Assembly (NCBI GenBank): GCA_023386555.1
Contig: JAEWJK010000016.1
Span: 89,828 to 153,827, forward strand
Reading direction: 5' to 3'
Source: Bacteroidota bacterium
Lineage (GTDB): Bacteria > Bacteroidota > Bacteroidia > Chitinophagales > Chitinophagaceae
DNA: 64,000 bases
The notes under the pieces are model-generated. The model searched no databases, was not told the DNA's origin, and worked only from the letters and a program-made list of their open reading frames with translations. This document shows, piece by piece, positions 1 through 10,000 of this stretch. The stretch's first letter is position 1; every line of letters begins with the position of its first letter. A program made the position numbers and the translations under genes.

Positions 1-3000
1 CATTTCACCGGTGATGTTCATCTGCATATTATCTTCCGGGCCACGAATATTTAATGTAGCTTTTCCAACGGCTCTTCCATAAAAACTTTCATTATCTGTT
101 TGCCGTGTATCGAGCAGTAACATCTTATTAGTGGCAAGATCAAAATCAAAACGCATATCACGGAAAGCCGTGTTATATAAAATGCCCCTTGCCGTTCCGG
201 TATTGCCTAGTTTATCTCTCAACACAAATTGACCGAAGTCAATTCTGTCATTCCTGAAATCAAGATCTGCTTCATCAATATTGTAATATACCTGTGTGAA
301 GTTCACCTTCATTCCGGCATTGCGAATCTTTATCTTACCTAATAGTTGTGGACGAGTAATATTTCCGATCACTTTCAAATCACCTGTGGCATATCCATCA
401 ATATCTGAAAAAACAGAAGATAAAAACCTGTTGATGAAACCGATCCTGGTATTGTTTAATCTTAGCGTTGTAGCTAACGGAGCACCGGTAGTGTCGTAAG
501 TATCAAACAAACCTTCAATAGCAAGATTGTAAGGTTCGTTAGGAGATTGTAAAGTGAAATTTACTTTGCCGGTTCTTTTAGAATAATTGGCAAGAATGTT
601 TACAAGACCGATTGAATCATTATCTAACCTGAATTCTTTGGCAGTAAGTTGTGCATTCGCATTCAGTTGATCGAAGATATCCATGATCACCACTTCACCC
701 GAAACGAGGCCTTGCATTTTCGGGTCTTTTGTAACGAAATGAATAAAATCGCCAAGATGAATTTCTTTCAGGTTTACCACCAGTTCATCTACATTACCTC
801 CATCAGGTGTTCTGGTTGAAACAGTAATCTCCTGGAAACCCTGGGTGAATTTTATATCTCTTGCAGCGATGTAATGTTTTCTCAGCACCAACTCACCTTC
901 TTTTTCAAGGCTCCATTTTTCATCATTAATAACAAAAGCTGAAGGTTTGAAATTTATCTGAACACCATCTTCTAAAGTTTGAACAGTTGCATTCAGATCA
1001 GCCTCGTTTAGTGTATTGTTTGCTTTCGTTTTAATACTTACCTGGGAAATATCATTGCTCGATTCAATATTTAATCTTGTATTTGGGAAATATAAGCTGT
1101 CACCTAAGGTTATAAGATCAACACCTCCGTTTACTCTTAAAGTAGATGCATCGCCAATTCCGTTGAAGTTTACGCCGGAGAAACTCGTTTTATCATATTT
1201 GAAATATGGAACCATCGTATTCAGTACAAATCCTGAATCTGGCCGGGTGGTATTTAAACTACCGGAAATAGTAGCGTTATCAAATCCACTCAACTTTTTG
1301 TCGAACACTTGTATGAAATCATTTATGTTTCTTGTAGTGATGTCAACTGTAAAACGCTGGCCTTGTGGAATACTGGAAGGAGCATTTATATACGAAGGAA
1401 AATAATTGTGCAAATAGCCTTGGATGCCATTGGGAAGATCAAGAATATTATATTGTCCTTTAACTATAGCATCTATTTCATTACTCTTTACCGTTAAAAC
1501 TTTTTCTGATCCTTCATAACCTGATTGTAGTGATAAGGAATCAAATCCCAGTCTTGTACTATCATGCAATAAAGAAGCATTGATAAGTTTTGCTGATCCA
1601 ACAAAGTTATCAATGTTAGTTCCGGTGAAATCAAGATCAAATAATCCTGCCAATGCAAAATAATCTTGTGTAAGTTTTAGCGCCTGGAGATTTGCATTCG
1701 ATACGTCACCTAATACAATAAATCTTGGCTGCTCACCATTGAAATCAATAGAAATATTAGAAGTGATGTTCAGATTTGGATCATCCATTTTTACTTCACC
1801 AGCAAAAGCACCTTTCTGAAATGTTCCGTTTGTGGTGATGTTCTGGTAAACATAAGTACCATAATGCAAATCTGAAATCGTTCCGTCGAAACTTGTTCTA
1901 AGGGTGTTGACATGAAAACCTGTTCCATTAACTGTTCCACTCATACTAACATTACTCAGCTTTGGAATATTTAGGAACTTCCCAATATTAAAACGTTGTG
2001 TATTTACCCTGCCTGAATATGTTGGTGCTCCCTTTACCGGGAAACCCATACTCACATCAGTATAAGCATTTCCAAGGTTTGTATTCACATTACCTCTTGC
2101 AGAAAACTTCCTGATGGTTCCGTTGAAATTGCCGTTGAAACGAATGGCACCTAAACTCCTTAAATCTGGAGTGGTAACTTTTTTTACCTGAGGAGCGAAT
2201 GCAGCCAGGTCGTTATAATTTGTTACAACGGATCCGTTTGAAAGATTGAATGTAGTAGTGTTAATGTCAGGTAATCCATATACAGCAATATTTCCTGTAA
2301 CAGATGAATTTCCTGTTCGTACGAAAACATTTTCACCTCGTAAAGCACTTACATATCCTCCAAAATTTCCTGAAGCAATGATCTCTTTATTCAGGTTCTT
2401 AATTCCCGGAGCAAAGTAGGCAATATCATCTGAGTGAATATTTGCTTGTTTAAATCTTGCATTAAGCAATACTTTATCTACAAAGTCACTAAGGTCATCT
2501 TCAAATTCATTGTACTTCATGCTAAAGTAATCTCTGATCCTGCTTCTTGGAGTTTGCAGATCAAGGTTGGCAAATTCCATTTGTTGTTTGTTGAATTTGA
2601 AATCAGTCTGTAGCTTCTTCAATTCAAATCCACTTCTTTCTTTGGCTGATATATCAAGCTTACCCCTGATAGTATCATTGATGTAAGAAAAGTTATTGAT
2701 AGTGCCGTTGAGTTTTGAAATGATCATATGTGCTCCATCAAAATGAGCATAAGTTGGTCTTTCAGTCTTTTGATCATTTACAAATGTTCCGTTGGTCAGC
2801 TCAAGTTTTGCGATCTTAAGATCAACACCAATATCAAGGCTGAAGCCGGATGTACTTTTTCTTTTTTCTCTTATACCGGGGTAATTATGAATAGCGAAAT
2901 AGGGCTTGTCGATTGTCAGGTCAGCTATATCAAGATCACCTTTTGCAAAATCCATTTTGTTGCCATCAAGTAAAAGACTGGCAAGCCTTAAGGTCATGGT

Positions 3001-3564
3001 TTCACCTCTCCAGTCGTCTCTTTGTACCAATGAAATATTCTTCAGATCAAGCTTCTTCAGATCAAGTGATAATGATTTGTTATCCGATTTTTTGGTAGGA
3101 GTAGTTGCATTGGGTGAAGTAAAATGATCAATGATAAACTGATAATTCCATACAGAATCAGTTCTATTGGTTTTGATCACTGCATCTTCCAAACCAATAT
3201 ACTTCAGATCGGCCTCATCTTTAAATATGAACCAATCGGTAATTCGCACTTTCATTGTGCCTGCATAAAGTAAAGTATCTTTTGAACGGTCACGGACCAA
3301 CAGACCTTCCAGATCCATCCGATTTAGTAAAGAAAAACTTACTCGTTTCACCTTTACTTCAGTATTGAGGCTTTTGCTGAGATTAATAGCAGCACGTTTG
3401 GCCATCCATGTCTGTACAGGTTCGATTTGTATAGCTATAGCAGCGAGAATAATAATGCCAAGCAAAATCAATAAAACCCTAGCTGTTATTTTAAGGAATC
3501 GTCTCAGGCCGGATAAATTTTTCTTGGGGTAAAAGTAATTAATTCGCAACCAATTCAAATTCAA
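1..3564 (-). CDS. TamB/AsmA-like translocation and assembly protein (3' end outside window)
   Basis: An uninterrupted minus-strand frame of about 1,188 codons runs off the left edge, so the C-terminal part is missing. It begins with a basic segment and one strongly hydrophobic helix (VLLILLGIIILAAIAI). After this come hundreds of residues of alternating short beta-type segments such as ADLDFRNDRIDFGQFVLRD and repeated NGT/LNATV motifs. This is the architecture of Bacteroidota TamB/AsmA (DUF490-type) proteins: an inner-membrane anchor followed by a long periplasmic beta-groove thought to carry lipids or assist outer-membrane protein assembly. The frame has no ATG before the membrane helix. The nearest candidates are TTG codons at 3564, 3558 and 3549, so the start is uncertain; the first internal ATG would remove the anchor. 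It is divergent from the asparaginase gene with a gap of under 60 bp. Family assignment is from architecture and recall, not an alignment. Confidence 0.8.
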   Translation of the reverse strand, partial: MNLNWLRINYFYPKKNLSGLRRFLKITARVLLILLGIIILAAIAIQIEPVQTWMAKRAAINLSKSLNTEVKVKRVSFSLLNRMDLEGLLVRDRSKDTLLYAGTMKVRITDWFIFKDEADLKYIGLEDAVIKTNRTDSVWNYQFIIDHFTSPNATTPTKKSDNKSLSLDLKKLDLKNISLVQRDDWRGETMTLRLASLLLDGNKMDFAKGDLDIADLTIDKPYFAIHNYPGIREKRKSTSGFSLDIGVDLKIAKLELTNGTFVNDQKTERPTYAHFDGAHMIISKLNGTINNFSYINDTIRGKLDISAKERSGFELKKLQTDFKFNKQQMEFANLDLQTPRSRIRDYFSMKYNEFEDDLSDFVDKVLLNARFKQANIHSDDIAYFAPGIKNLNKEIIASGNFGGYVSALRGENVFVRTGNSSVTGNIAVYGLPDINTTTFNLSNGSVVTNYNDLAAFAPQVKKVTTPDLRSLGAIRFNGNFNGTIRKFSARGNVNTNLGNAYTDVSMGFPVKGAPTYSGRVNTQRFNIGKFLNIPKLSNVSMSGTVNGTGFHVNTLRTSFDGTISDLHYGTYVYQNITTNGTFQKGAFAGEVKMDDPNLNITSNISIDFNGEQPRFIVLGDVSNANLQALKLTQDYFALAGLFDLDFTGTNIDNFVGSAKLINASLLHDSTRLGFDSLSLQSGYEGSEKVLTVKSNEIDAIVKGQYNILDLPNGIQGYLHNYFPSYINAPSSIPQGQRFTVDITTRNINDFIQVFDKKLSGFDNATISGSLNTTRPDSGFVLNTMVPYFKYDKTSFSGVNFNGIGDASTLRVNGGVDLITLGDSLYFPNTRLNIESSNDISQVSIKTKANNTLNEADLNATVQTLEDGVQINFKPSAFVINDEKWSLEKEGELVLRKHYIAARDIKFTQGFQEITVSTRTPDGGNVDELVVNLKEIHLGDFIHFVTKDPKMQGLVSGEVVIMDIFDQLNANAQLTAKEFRLDNDSIGLVNILANYSKRTGKVNFTLQSPNEPYNLAIEGLFDTYDTTGAPLATTLRLNNTRIGFINRFLSSVFSDIDGYATGDLKVIGNITRPQLLGKIKIRNAGMKVNFTQVYYNIDEADLDFRNDRIDFGQFVLRDKLGNTGTARGILYNTAFRDMRFDFDLATNKMLLLDTRQTDNESFYGRAVGKATLNIRGPEDNMQMNITGEM

Positions 3565-3621
3565 TGCCAGTTGATTTGCACTTCCTTAGCATTTCACTGT
3601 AAGAATCAGTAACATTGTTAG

Positions 3622-4653
3622 ATGAAATTACTGTTATCAATCGCTGCATTTTGTTTAACAATTGTAACTAATGCCCAAATGAAAGATACTGCTAAATATG
3701 TATTGGTAATTCATGGTGGTGCAGGAACTATTCTTAAGAAGAATATGACTGTTGAAAAAGAGCAGGCTTATAAAGATGCTTTGCAGAAAGCACTTGATGC
3801 AGGCAATGCAATTCTTAAAAGTGGTGGAACTGCCATGGATGCTGTGGAAGCTTCGGTAAAAATCCTGGAGGATAACCCATTATTTAATGCAGGAAAAGGG
3901 GCTGTATTTACCAGTGAAGGGAAGAATGAACTGGATGCTGCTATTATGGATGGCAGTAATCTGAAAGCAGGTTCTGTAGCATCAGTAACGACAATCAAAA
4001 ATCCCATTACTGCTGCAAGAAAAGTAATGGAAAGAACAGAGCATGTAATGCTGATCGGTAATGGAGCAGAACAGTTTGCAAAGCTGAGTGGATGTGAGAT
4101 CGTTGATCCTTCTTATTTCTTTACGCAGGATCGTTGGGATGGACTTGAAAAGGCAAGAAAAGCTGATTCACTAAAAGCAAAAAAAGATAAGGCTTCGATT
4201 GAAGCAGTAAAACAATTGGATAATCCTGATAATAAATATGGAACCGTTGGTGCAGTTGCATTGGATAAACATGGAAATCTGGCTGCAGCAACCAGTACTG
4301 GTGGTATGACAAATAAACGTTATGGCAGAGTAGGAGATGCTCCAATCATTGGTGCTGGAACGTATGCTGATAATAATACCTGTGCCATCAGTGGAACAGG
4401 CTGGGGTGAATTTTTTATAAGATTGGTGATGGCAAAAAGCATCAGCGATAGAATGGAGTTTGGTAAACAAACTTTAACCGATGCAGCCAATGAAATGATC
4501 ATGAAAAAATTACCTGCACTTGGTGGTGATGGTGGATTGATCGCTGTTGATAAGAACGGAAACATTGCAATGCCATTTTGTACAGAAGGAATGTACAGAG
4601 GTTATATTAAATCGAATGGTGAGAGGGTGGTGAAGATTTATAAGGAGGAGTGA
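3622..4653 (+). CDS. isoaspartyl peptidase / plant-type L-asparaginase
   Basis: 343 residues. An N-terminal signal peptide (MKLLLSIAAFCLTIVTNAQ) points to export to the periplasm. The mature part is an Ntn-hydrolase of the plant-type asparaginase family, which autocleaves into alpha and beta subunits and hydrolyses isoaspartyl dipeptides and L-asparagine. Family landmarks visible are VIHGGAGT near residue 30, GNAILKSGGTAMDAVEA near 61-77, and the autocleavage site KYGTVGAVALD with Thr208 as the expected N-terminal nucleophile. A substrate-loop motif, GDAPIIGAGTYA, lies around 238-249. The length is normal for the family. It is a single gene, divergent from the TamB-like gene and followed by a short tandem repeat. 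Confidence 0.92.
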   Translation: MKLLLSIAAFCLTIVTNAQMKDTAKYVLVIHGGAGTILKKNMTVEKEQAYKDALQKALDAGNAILKSGGTAMDAVEASVKILEDNPLFNAGKGAVFTSEGKNELDAAIMDGSNLKAGSVASVTTIKNPITAARKVMERTEHVMLIGNGAEQFAKLSGCEIVDPSYFFTQDRWDGLEKARKADSLKAKKDKASIEAVKQLDNPDNKYGTVGAVALDKHGNLAAATSTGGMTNKRYGRVGDAPIIGAGTYADNNTCAISGTGWGEFFIRLVMAKSISDRMEFGKQTLTDAANEMIMKKLPALGGDGGLIAVDKNGNIAMPFCTEGMYRGYIKSNGERVVKIYKEE

Positions 4654-4679
4654 TAGCTTAAAGTATGTTTCTCCCTGAT

Positions 4680-4734
4680 CTATAGTGATGCTGTAGCGAT
4701 ACTGCAGTGACGCTATAGTGATTCTGTAGTGATT
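4680..4734. repeat. tandem repeat, five 11-bp units
   Basis: Five consecutive 11-bp units fit the pattern CTRYAGYGAYN: ctatagtgatg, ctgtagcgata, ctgcagtgacg, ctatagtgatt, ctgtagtgatt. Every unit keeps C-T-x-x-A-G-x-G-A and differs mainly by transitions. It starts about 27 bp after the asparaginase stop codon and is not inside an open frame. The unit length is close to one helical turn. Function is unknown. Confidence 0.8.
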
Positions 4735-4888
4735 TACCTTGCTATACCCTTTACAGTACCTTCGTAGCACTTTCAGGTAACCTTACTTCTATGCCCCACC
4801 CAAACTGACTCTATAGGCAACGCTGGAACTAGGTAAGTGTATGGATGCTCCGTAAAAGCGCAAGTAATAGAGGCCGTGTAACCTGATG

Positions 4889-5641
4889 TTAGTTATAATC
4901 TACTAGGTTCAACCTAACCCCATAACTATCATCTGTCCAGAAACCACCGGAACATCCAGTGCCTGAGATGTTCCATGTTTTGTGCAGAAATTCTTTGTAT
5001 ATCAACCCGACACCTTTAGCATACACTTCTTTGGAATAATTTGTCTGCTGATAAAAGCATGGATTAAAAGGACCTTCAGGTGAAACTTCATCCACCTGCA
5101 ACACACTGATCGTTGTATCAAACTTTCCTTTTCTAACAGTATAAGATTGATTGATGTTTTGATAAGTATAATTCCAATCATCCATAAACTGGACTGTAGT
5201 ACCACCACTCCTGGTATCAATAAAACTATTTCCTTTCCAGCTAAATCCTTCAGTTATTGGCTGACGTAAGGCAATAAAACGAAGATTGTTATCAACGTAC
5301 TCTATCCACTTTTGATTATTGTCGATAGTAGCTATATAAGTAGAAGTATATCTCCATGGCTGTAAGGATGAAGTATCTCTCACAAATCGCCATATTCTAA
5401 ACGATGGTCTTCCCTGTGCATCACTAAATTGAGATTCGATGCTGTCTTTTGCTAAATAATATTTTGTTGTAAGACTAGTTCCAAAATTGAACGGAAGAAT
5501 AGAGTCCAGACGATACGTAAATGTCTTTCCAACTTGTAAAGGATAATATTCCGTTAATGCAGGAAAATTGATCGTTTCCTTTTCATTACAGGAAACTGCC
5601 ACTACACACAATATCACAATTGAAACAACTATTGAACGCAT
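4889..5641 (-). CDS. putative lipoprotein of unknown function
   Basis: 250 residues with a lipoprotein signal: a hydrophobic stretch (VVSIVILCVVAVSC) ending in a lipobox cysteine at about residue 18, followed by NEKE. The mature protein is predicted periplasmic or outer-membrane attached. It opens with ALTEYYPLQVGKTFTYRLDS, a pattern common in uncharacterised Bacteroidota lipoproteins, and is rich in aromatic residues and short beta-type segments, with several cysteines near the C-terminus (NPCFYQQ, GTGCSGGF). No enzymatic motif is seen. It lies 73 bp downstream of mnmA on the same strand but has no obvious functional link to it. Confidence 0.75.
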   Translation of the reverse strand: MRSIVVSIVILCVVAVSCNEKETINFPALTEYYPLQVGKTFTYRLDSILPFNFGTSLTTKYYLAKDSIESQFSDAQGRPSFRIWRFVRDTSSLQPWRYTSTYIATIDNNQKWIEYVDNNLRFIALRQPITEGFSWKGNSFIDTRSGGTTVQFMDDWNYTYQNINQSYTVRKGKFDTTISVLQVDEVSPEGPFNPCFYQQTNYSKEVYAKGVGLIYKEFLHKTWNISGTGCSGGFWTDDSYGVRLNLVDYN

Positions 5642-5710
5642 GGCATGAAATTAAGGAAATATGATGTAAGAAGTATGAAGTAAGATGGATGTCACATGCC
5701 GTATTTCGCA

Positions 5711-6814
5711 CTATAAAAGACTTCCTCTCTGTATAATTCCCCCACCAATCACTTCATCATCTTCATAAAAAACAGCACTCTGACCGGGAGCAATGCTTTT
5801 TACATTTTCATAGAAACGAACTTTTACTCCACCATCGGCAGAATACAGATTAGAAAGTGAGCCCCTGTCTTTATAACGGATCTTCGTAATGGCTTCCATT
5901 CCATCCGTAATGCCTTCATATTTCATCCAGTTGATCTTGCCTACCATCATATCATTCTGGTCAAGATCGGATTCGTCACCTAACACAACAGTATTATTGG
6001 CAGGATCAATCGCTGTTACATAAGCAGGTTTGCCTAAGGCAATATCGAGGCCTTTACGCTGACCAATTGTATAAAAAGGGTAACCTTTATGTTGACCTAA
6101 TTTCTTTCCAGTCTTATCAACAAACCAACCACCGTTCACTTGTTCTTCCAGTCCATCGATCTTTCTTTTTAAGAAACCACGGTAATCATTATCCGGCACA
6201 AAACATATTTCGTAACTCTCACTCTTCTTTGCCAGTTCAGGATAGCCATAATCATGAGCCATTTGCCTGATGGCAGTTTTTCTATACTTACCCAAAGGCA
6301 TGATCGTTCTGCTTAACAATTCCTGGTCAAGTCCCCAAAGCACATAACTCTGGTCTTTGGTTTCATCTAAACCTTTTGAAATGGTATAACGTCCATTATT
6401 TGCCTGGTAAACATTTGCATAATGACCAGTTGCAATAAAATCACAATCAAGTGCATTTGCTCTTTTCAATAAAGCTTTCCACTTAATGTGAGTGTTGCAC
6501 ATCACACAAGGATTTGGTGTTCTGCCTGCTAAATATTCTTCTACAAAATTTTCCACTACAAAATCACCAAATTCATCTCTTATGTCTAAAATAAAATGCG
6601 GAAATCCATGTTGTACTGCTGCAGCCCTTGCATCATTAAAAGATTCAAGATTACAACATCCTGTTTCCTTACTGCTTCCACCACTACTTGCATAATCCCA
6701 TGTTTTCATGGTAATGCCCACCACTTCGTAACCCTCATGATGCAACATAAGAGCCGTAACAGTACTGTCAATACCGCCACTCATTGCAACCAAAACTTTT
6801 CCTTTACGACTCAT
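5711..6814 (-). CDS. mnmA: tRNA-specific 2-thiouridylase MnmA
   Basis: 367 residues from the chosen ATG. MnmA adenylates and thiolates uridine 34 of tRNA Lys, Glu and Gln, taking sulfur from a persulfide relay. The N-terminal PP-loop reads KVLVAMSGGIDSTVTALM, with the ATP-binding motif SGGIDS. The two catalytic cysteines are in NPCVMCN and in SYEICFVPDND. The C-terminal half has the expected beta-barrel region (IGQRKGLDIALGKPAYV, then APGQSAVFYEDDEVIGGG). An upstream in-frame extension to 6862 reads straight through a perfect palindrome at 6836-6851 and has no family similarity, so MSRKGKVL at 6814 is taken as the start. Confidence 0.95.
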   Translation of the reverse strand: MSRKGKVLVAMSGGIDSTVTALMLHHEGYEVVGITMKTWDYASSGGSSKETGCCNLESFNDARAAAVQHGFPHFILDIRDEFGDFVVENFVEEYLAGRTPNPCVMCNTHIKWKALLKRANALDCDFIATGHYANVYQANNGRYTISKGLDETKDQSYVLWGLDQELLSRTIMPLGKYRKTAIRQMAHDYGYPELAKKSESYEICFVPDNDYRGFLKRKIDGLEEQVNGGWFVDKTGKKLGQHKGYPFYTIGQRKGLDIALGKPAYVTAIDPANNTVVLGDESDLDQNDMMVGKINWMKYEGITDGMEAITKIRYKDRGSLSNLYSADGGVKVRFYENVKSIAPGQSAVFYEDDEVIGGGIIQRGSLL

Positions 6815-6835
6815 TGTGAACGAATTAAAATAAGC

Positions 6836-6851
6836 TCCCGAAGTATCGGGA
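6836..6851. repeat. short perfect palindrome upstream of mnmA
   Basis: tcccga-agta-tcggga is a perfect 6-bp stem with a 4-base loop, 22 bp upstream of the mnmA start. I recall similar TCCCGAnnnnTCGGGA words as common in intergenic DNA of related bacteria, but copy number cannot be checked here. It could form a 5' leader hairpin. Confidence 0.5.
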
Positions 6852-6965
6852 CAAGTCGGCAAAAATAGCCAATTAAATCAGCTAATAGCTTTCATACATC
6901 GGCCATTCCTTTCGGTTTAGGAAAATTTTTTGAGTCAGCTGTTGAATTTCAATTGATCGTCCCTT

Positions 6966-6982
6966 GTGTCACTCACTTGTAC
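6966..6982 (-). repeat. dispersed intergenic repeat R1 (core copy)
   Basis: On the minus strand this reads GTACAAGTGAGTGACAC, matching the R1 core AAGTGAGTGACACAAC found at several other intergenic sites. It lies 31 bp after the treS stop codon, between treS and mnmA. Confidence 0.7.
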
Positions 6983-7012
6983 TGAAGGATTTATGGCAAC
7001 AGATCAGGTAAA

Positions 7013-10000
7013 TTAAATATCATGTTCTTTAATAATCGTCTCCGTCACCTTCACCATTAACGCCGCTTTTTTAGTATTATGGTTCAGTTCATAATTCAGC
7101 CATTGTAATGAACGTTCAAGCAAGAAGCAGGTGATGAGTGTGTCCATATCTTCTTTTTCATCAGGTATGAATGCAAATCCTTTAGTCTCTTCCTGGTAAG
7201 CTTTTATAAAAAAGTTGCTCATATAATGTGCCCAGAGATTTGCATAAGGAAGTAATGCATTCTGATCATCTGCTGCAACATGTGCCGAACCGGAAAATCC
7301 TTTATAAGCCACATAATACAGTGAATGGATCATTGCTGCTACATCTCTTAATGGTGATCGTTTAAGCCTTCTTTCGCTGAATGGTTTTAACGGGTTTCCA
7401 CCAAAATCATGGATCAACAGATCTTTACCAGTTAATAATACATGTCGTAAACCCATATCACCATGGATCCGGGTTTTCAGCACATCAAACTTTTTGCGAT
7501 ATATCTTCTTTAACTCGAAAAGGAGATTATCTTTTTTAGCAGCGATCTGTTTTGCACTTTCACTAATATCTTCAGGCAAATCATCCGCTTTTTTGTTGAT
7601 GCTTTGAACAACTTCCCTTACCAAAGACGTCATTGAAGAAAACAATGAACGTTGATAATGTAACGAAAATTCTTCAGTAATAAAACCACTCTCTATTCCC
7701 TTGGCAAGGGCTTTATGAATCTTTCCAAGTTTAATTCCTGCAAGCCTTGCTACTTCTGCAGCATTGCCACCAATAAATTCTTTTCTTTCTTCATCCAGTT
7801 CATCAAATGAAACCGGCGATGAAAAGGTTCCATCTCTTTTATATGATGAGGTGGTAACACGATCACGGGCTAATATTCTTTCTATAAAATTATCTACACG
7901 ATCAAGCATGTAATGATGACCATCACCATGATTTTCTTCCAGTTTTTCCAGCATCGCCAGGTTGTAAATATTGCCTGCAGATGTCCATTCTATTCCTCCA
8001 CAATATTTTGTTGTGATGTCTGTAGTGTTTTCAGAAAGGTATTGAGTGATCTCAACATCAGGATGAATGCCTTTGTCAATTCTCCTGTACACTTTTAAGA
8101 AGAACTGGTTATTAAAAGTGATGGCAGTGTACACTTTAGTGTTGGTCTGCACTTTCGATGTTCTGTCTTTTCCTTCCTGTATGTATTGTGATACGTCAGC
8201 TGTGGAAGTAAAAGTCAGTTCTCCATCACCCATGAATCGTTTGTTTTCCGATATGAACTTTAATAATGTTTGCTGAAACGCATCAACATATAATGCATCA
8301 CAAAGAAATCCTTTACTGTTTCCAACCTGTAATGAAGCGATAATTGAAGTAGGATATTTTTCACTCAGCATTTTTCCTTCTTCTTCATTAACGAATACAA
8401 TTGGTAATTGATACATCTCCGGTAATCCACTTTCAAAATTTACCTCTACCAATAAAACACTCACATCCTTATTTCCTAATGGTAATGATGTTTGATCAAG
8501 GATAGTAGTGCTGTAAACAATTTTATTGGTGGCAAACCAATCCATTCGCTGGATGTAATCAGGTATTAACTGGCTATGTAAAGTTTCCAGTTCTGAAGTA
8601 AACAGATCATTCCACTCATTTATGGTAACAGAAAGATGTTTTACATCTGTCTGCATGGCCGTCTTTGGTTTTTGTAAAACAAACCATTGAAACGAATGTG
8701 AAGCTAGCGTAAAAAAGTAAGGTGTGTTTTCCTTTACTGATGGGAAAGCGTTTTTACTGAATGCTTCAACCAGTGTATAGTTCTTGAATTCCTTCAGTTC
8801 TATTTCTGCTGGCTGTGCATACTTGCTGAGGTTTACAATGATCAACAAGGTTTCATCCTCATAACTTCTCGTAAAGGCAAGTATTTTAGGATTATCAACA
8901 TGAAGAAACTGCATATCACCACGACTAAAAGCTTTGTACTTCTTTCGCATGTGAATGATGCGTTTCATAAACCAAAACAAGGAGGAAGTATTCGATCTTT
9001 GTGTTTCAACGTTCACCGATTCGTAATGATATTGCGGATCAAGAATTACCGGCAAATACAATCTTTGTGGATTGGTACTGGAGAATCCTGCATTCCTGTC
9101 TGGTGACCATTGCATCGGTGTTCTTACACCATCTCTATCACCGAGATAAAAATTATCACCCATTCCTATTTCGTCACCATAATAAATCACCGGCGTGCCA
9201 GGCAATGAAAACAACAATGAGTTCATTAATTCAATTCGCTTCCTGTCATTTTCCATGAGTGGAGCAAGCCTGTGACGAATACCTAAGTTGATCTTTGCTT
9301 TCGGATCTTTTGCGTACACTTTATACATGTAATCTCTTTCTTCGTCAGTAACCATTTCAAGAGTTAACTCATCATGATTACGAAGGAAGATTGCCCATTG
9401 ACAATTGTCAGGAATAGCAGGTGTTTGATCAAATATATCAGTGATAGGATAACGGTCCTCACGTTGTAAAGACATGAACATTCTTGGCATCACAGGGAAA
9501 TGATAGTTCATATGACATTCATCTCCATTACCAAAATATGAAGCAGAATCTTCCGGCCACATATTAGCTTCGGCAAGAAAACAAACGCCTGGATATTTTT
9601 CATCAATGTACCTACGCAGTTTTTTTAAGAACTCATGGGTCTCAGGAAGGTTTTCTCCATTGGTGCCTTCTCTTTCAAATAAATAAGGAATGGCATCTAA
9701 CCTGAATCCGTCAACACCCATAGCACACCAATAATCAAGCACCTTAATGATCTCTTCCTGGACTTGTGGATTATCAAAGTTTAAATCCGGTTGATGATGA
9801 AAAAAACGATGCCAGTAGTATTGCTCTGCAACAGGATCCCAGGTCCAGTTCGATGCTTCAAAATCCTGGAAAATGATACGTACATCTTTATATTTTGTAG
9901 GATCATCACTCCAAACATAATAATCTCTTTCCGGTGAACCTTTCGGTGAACGTCTTGCTTTTTGAAACCATGGATGCTGGTCTGAAGTATGATTCACCAC

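Noticed and set aside
1..3127. Several plus-strand frames of 60-129 codons over the first 3 kb
   Set aside because: They lie antisense to one continuous 1,188-codon minus-strand frame with a clear TamB-like composition, so they are shadows.
6815..6862. Sixteen extra codons at the mnmA N-terminus
   Set aside because: They are translated through a perfect palindrome and do not match the family; the ATG at 6814 gives the standard N-terminus.
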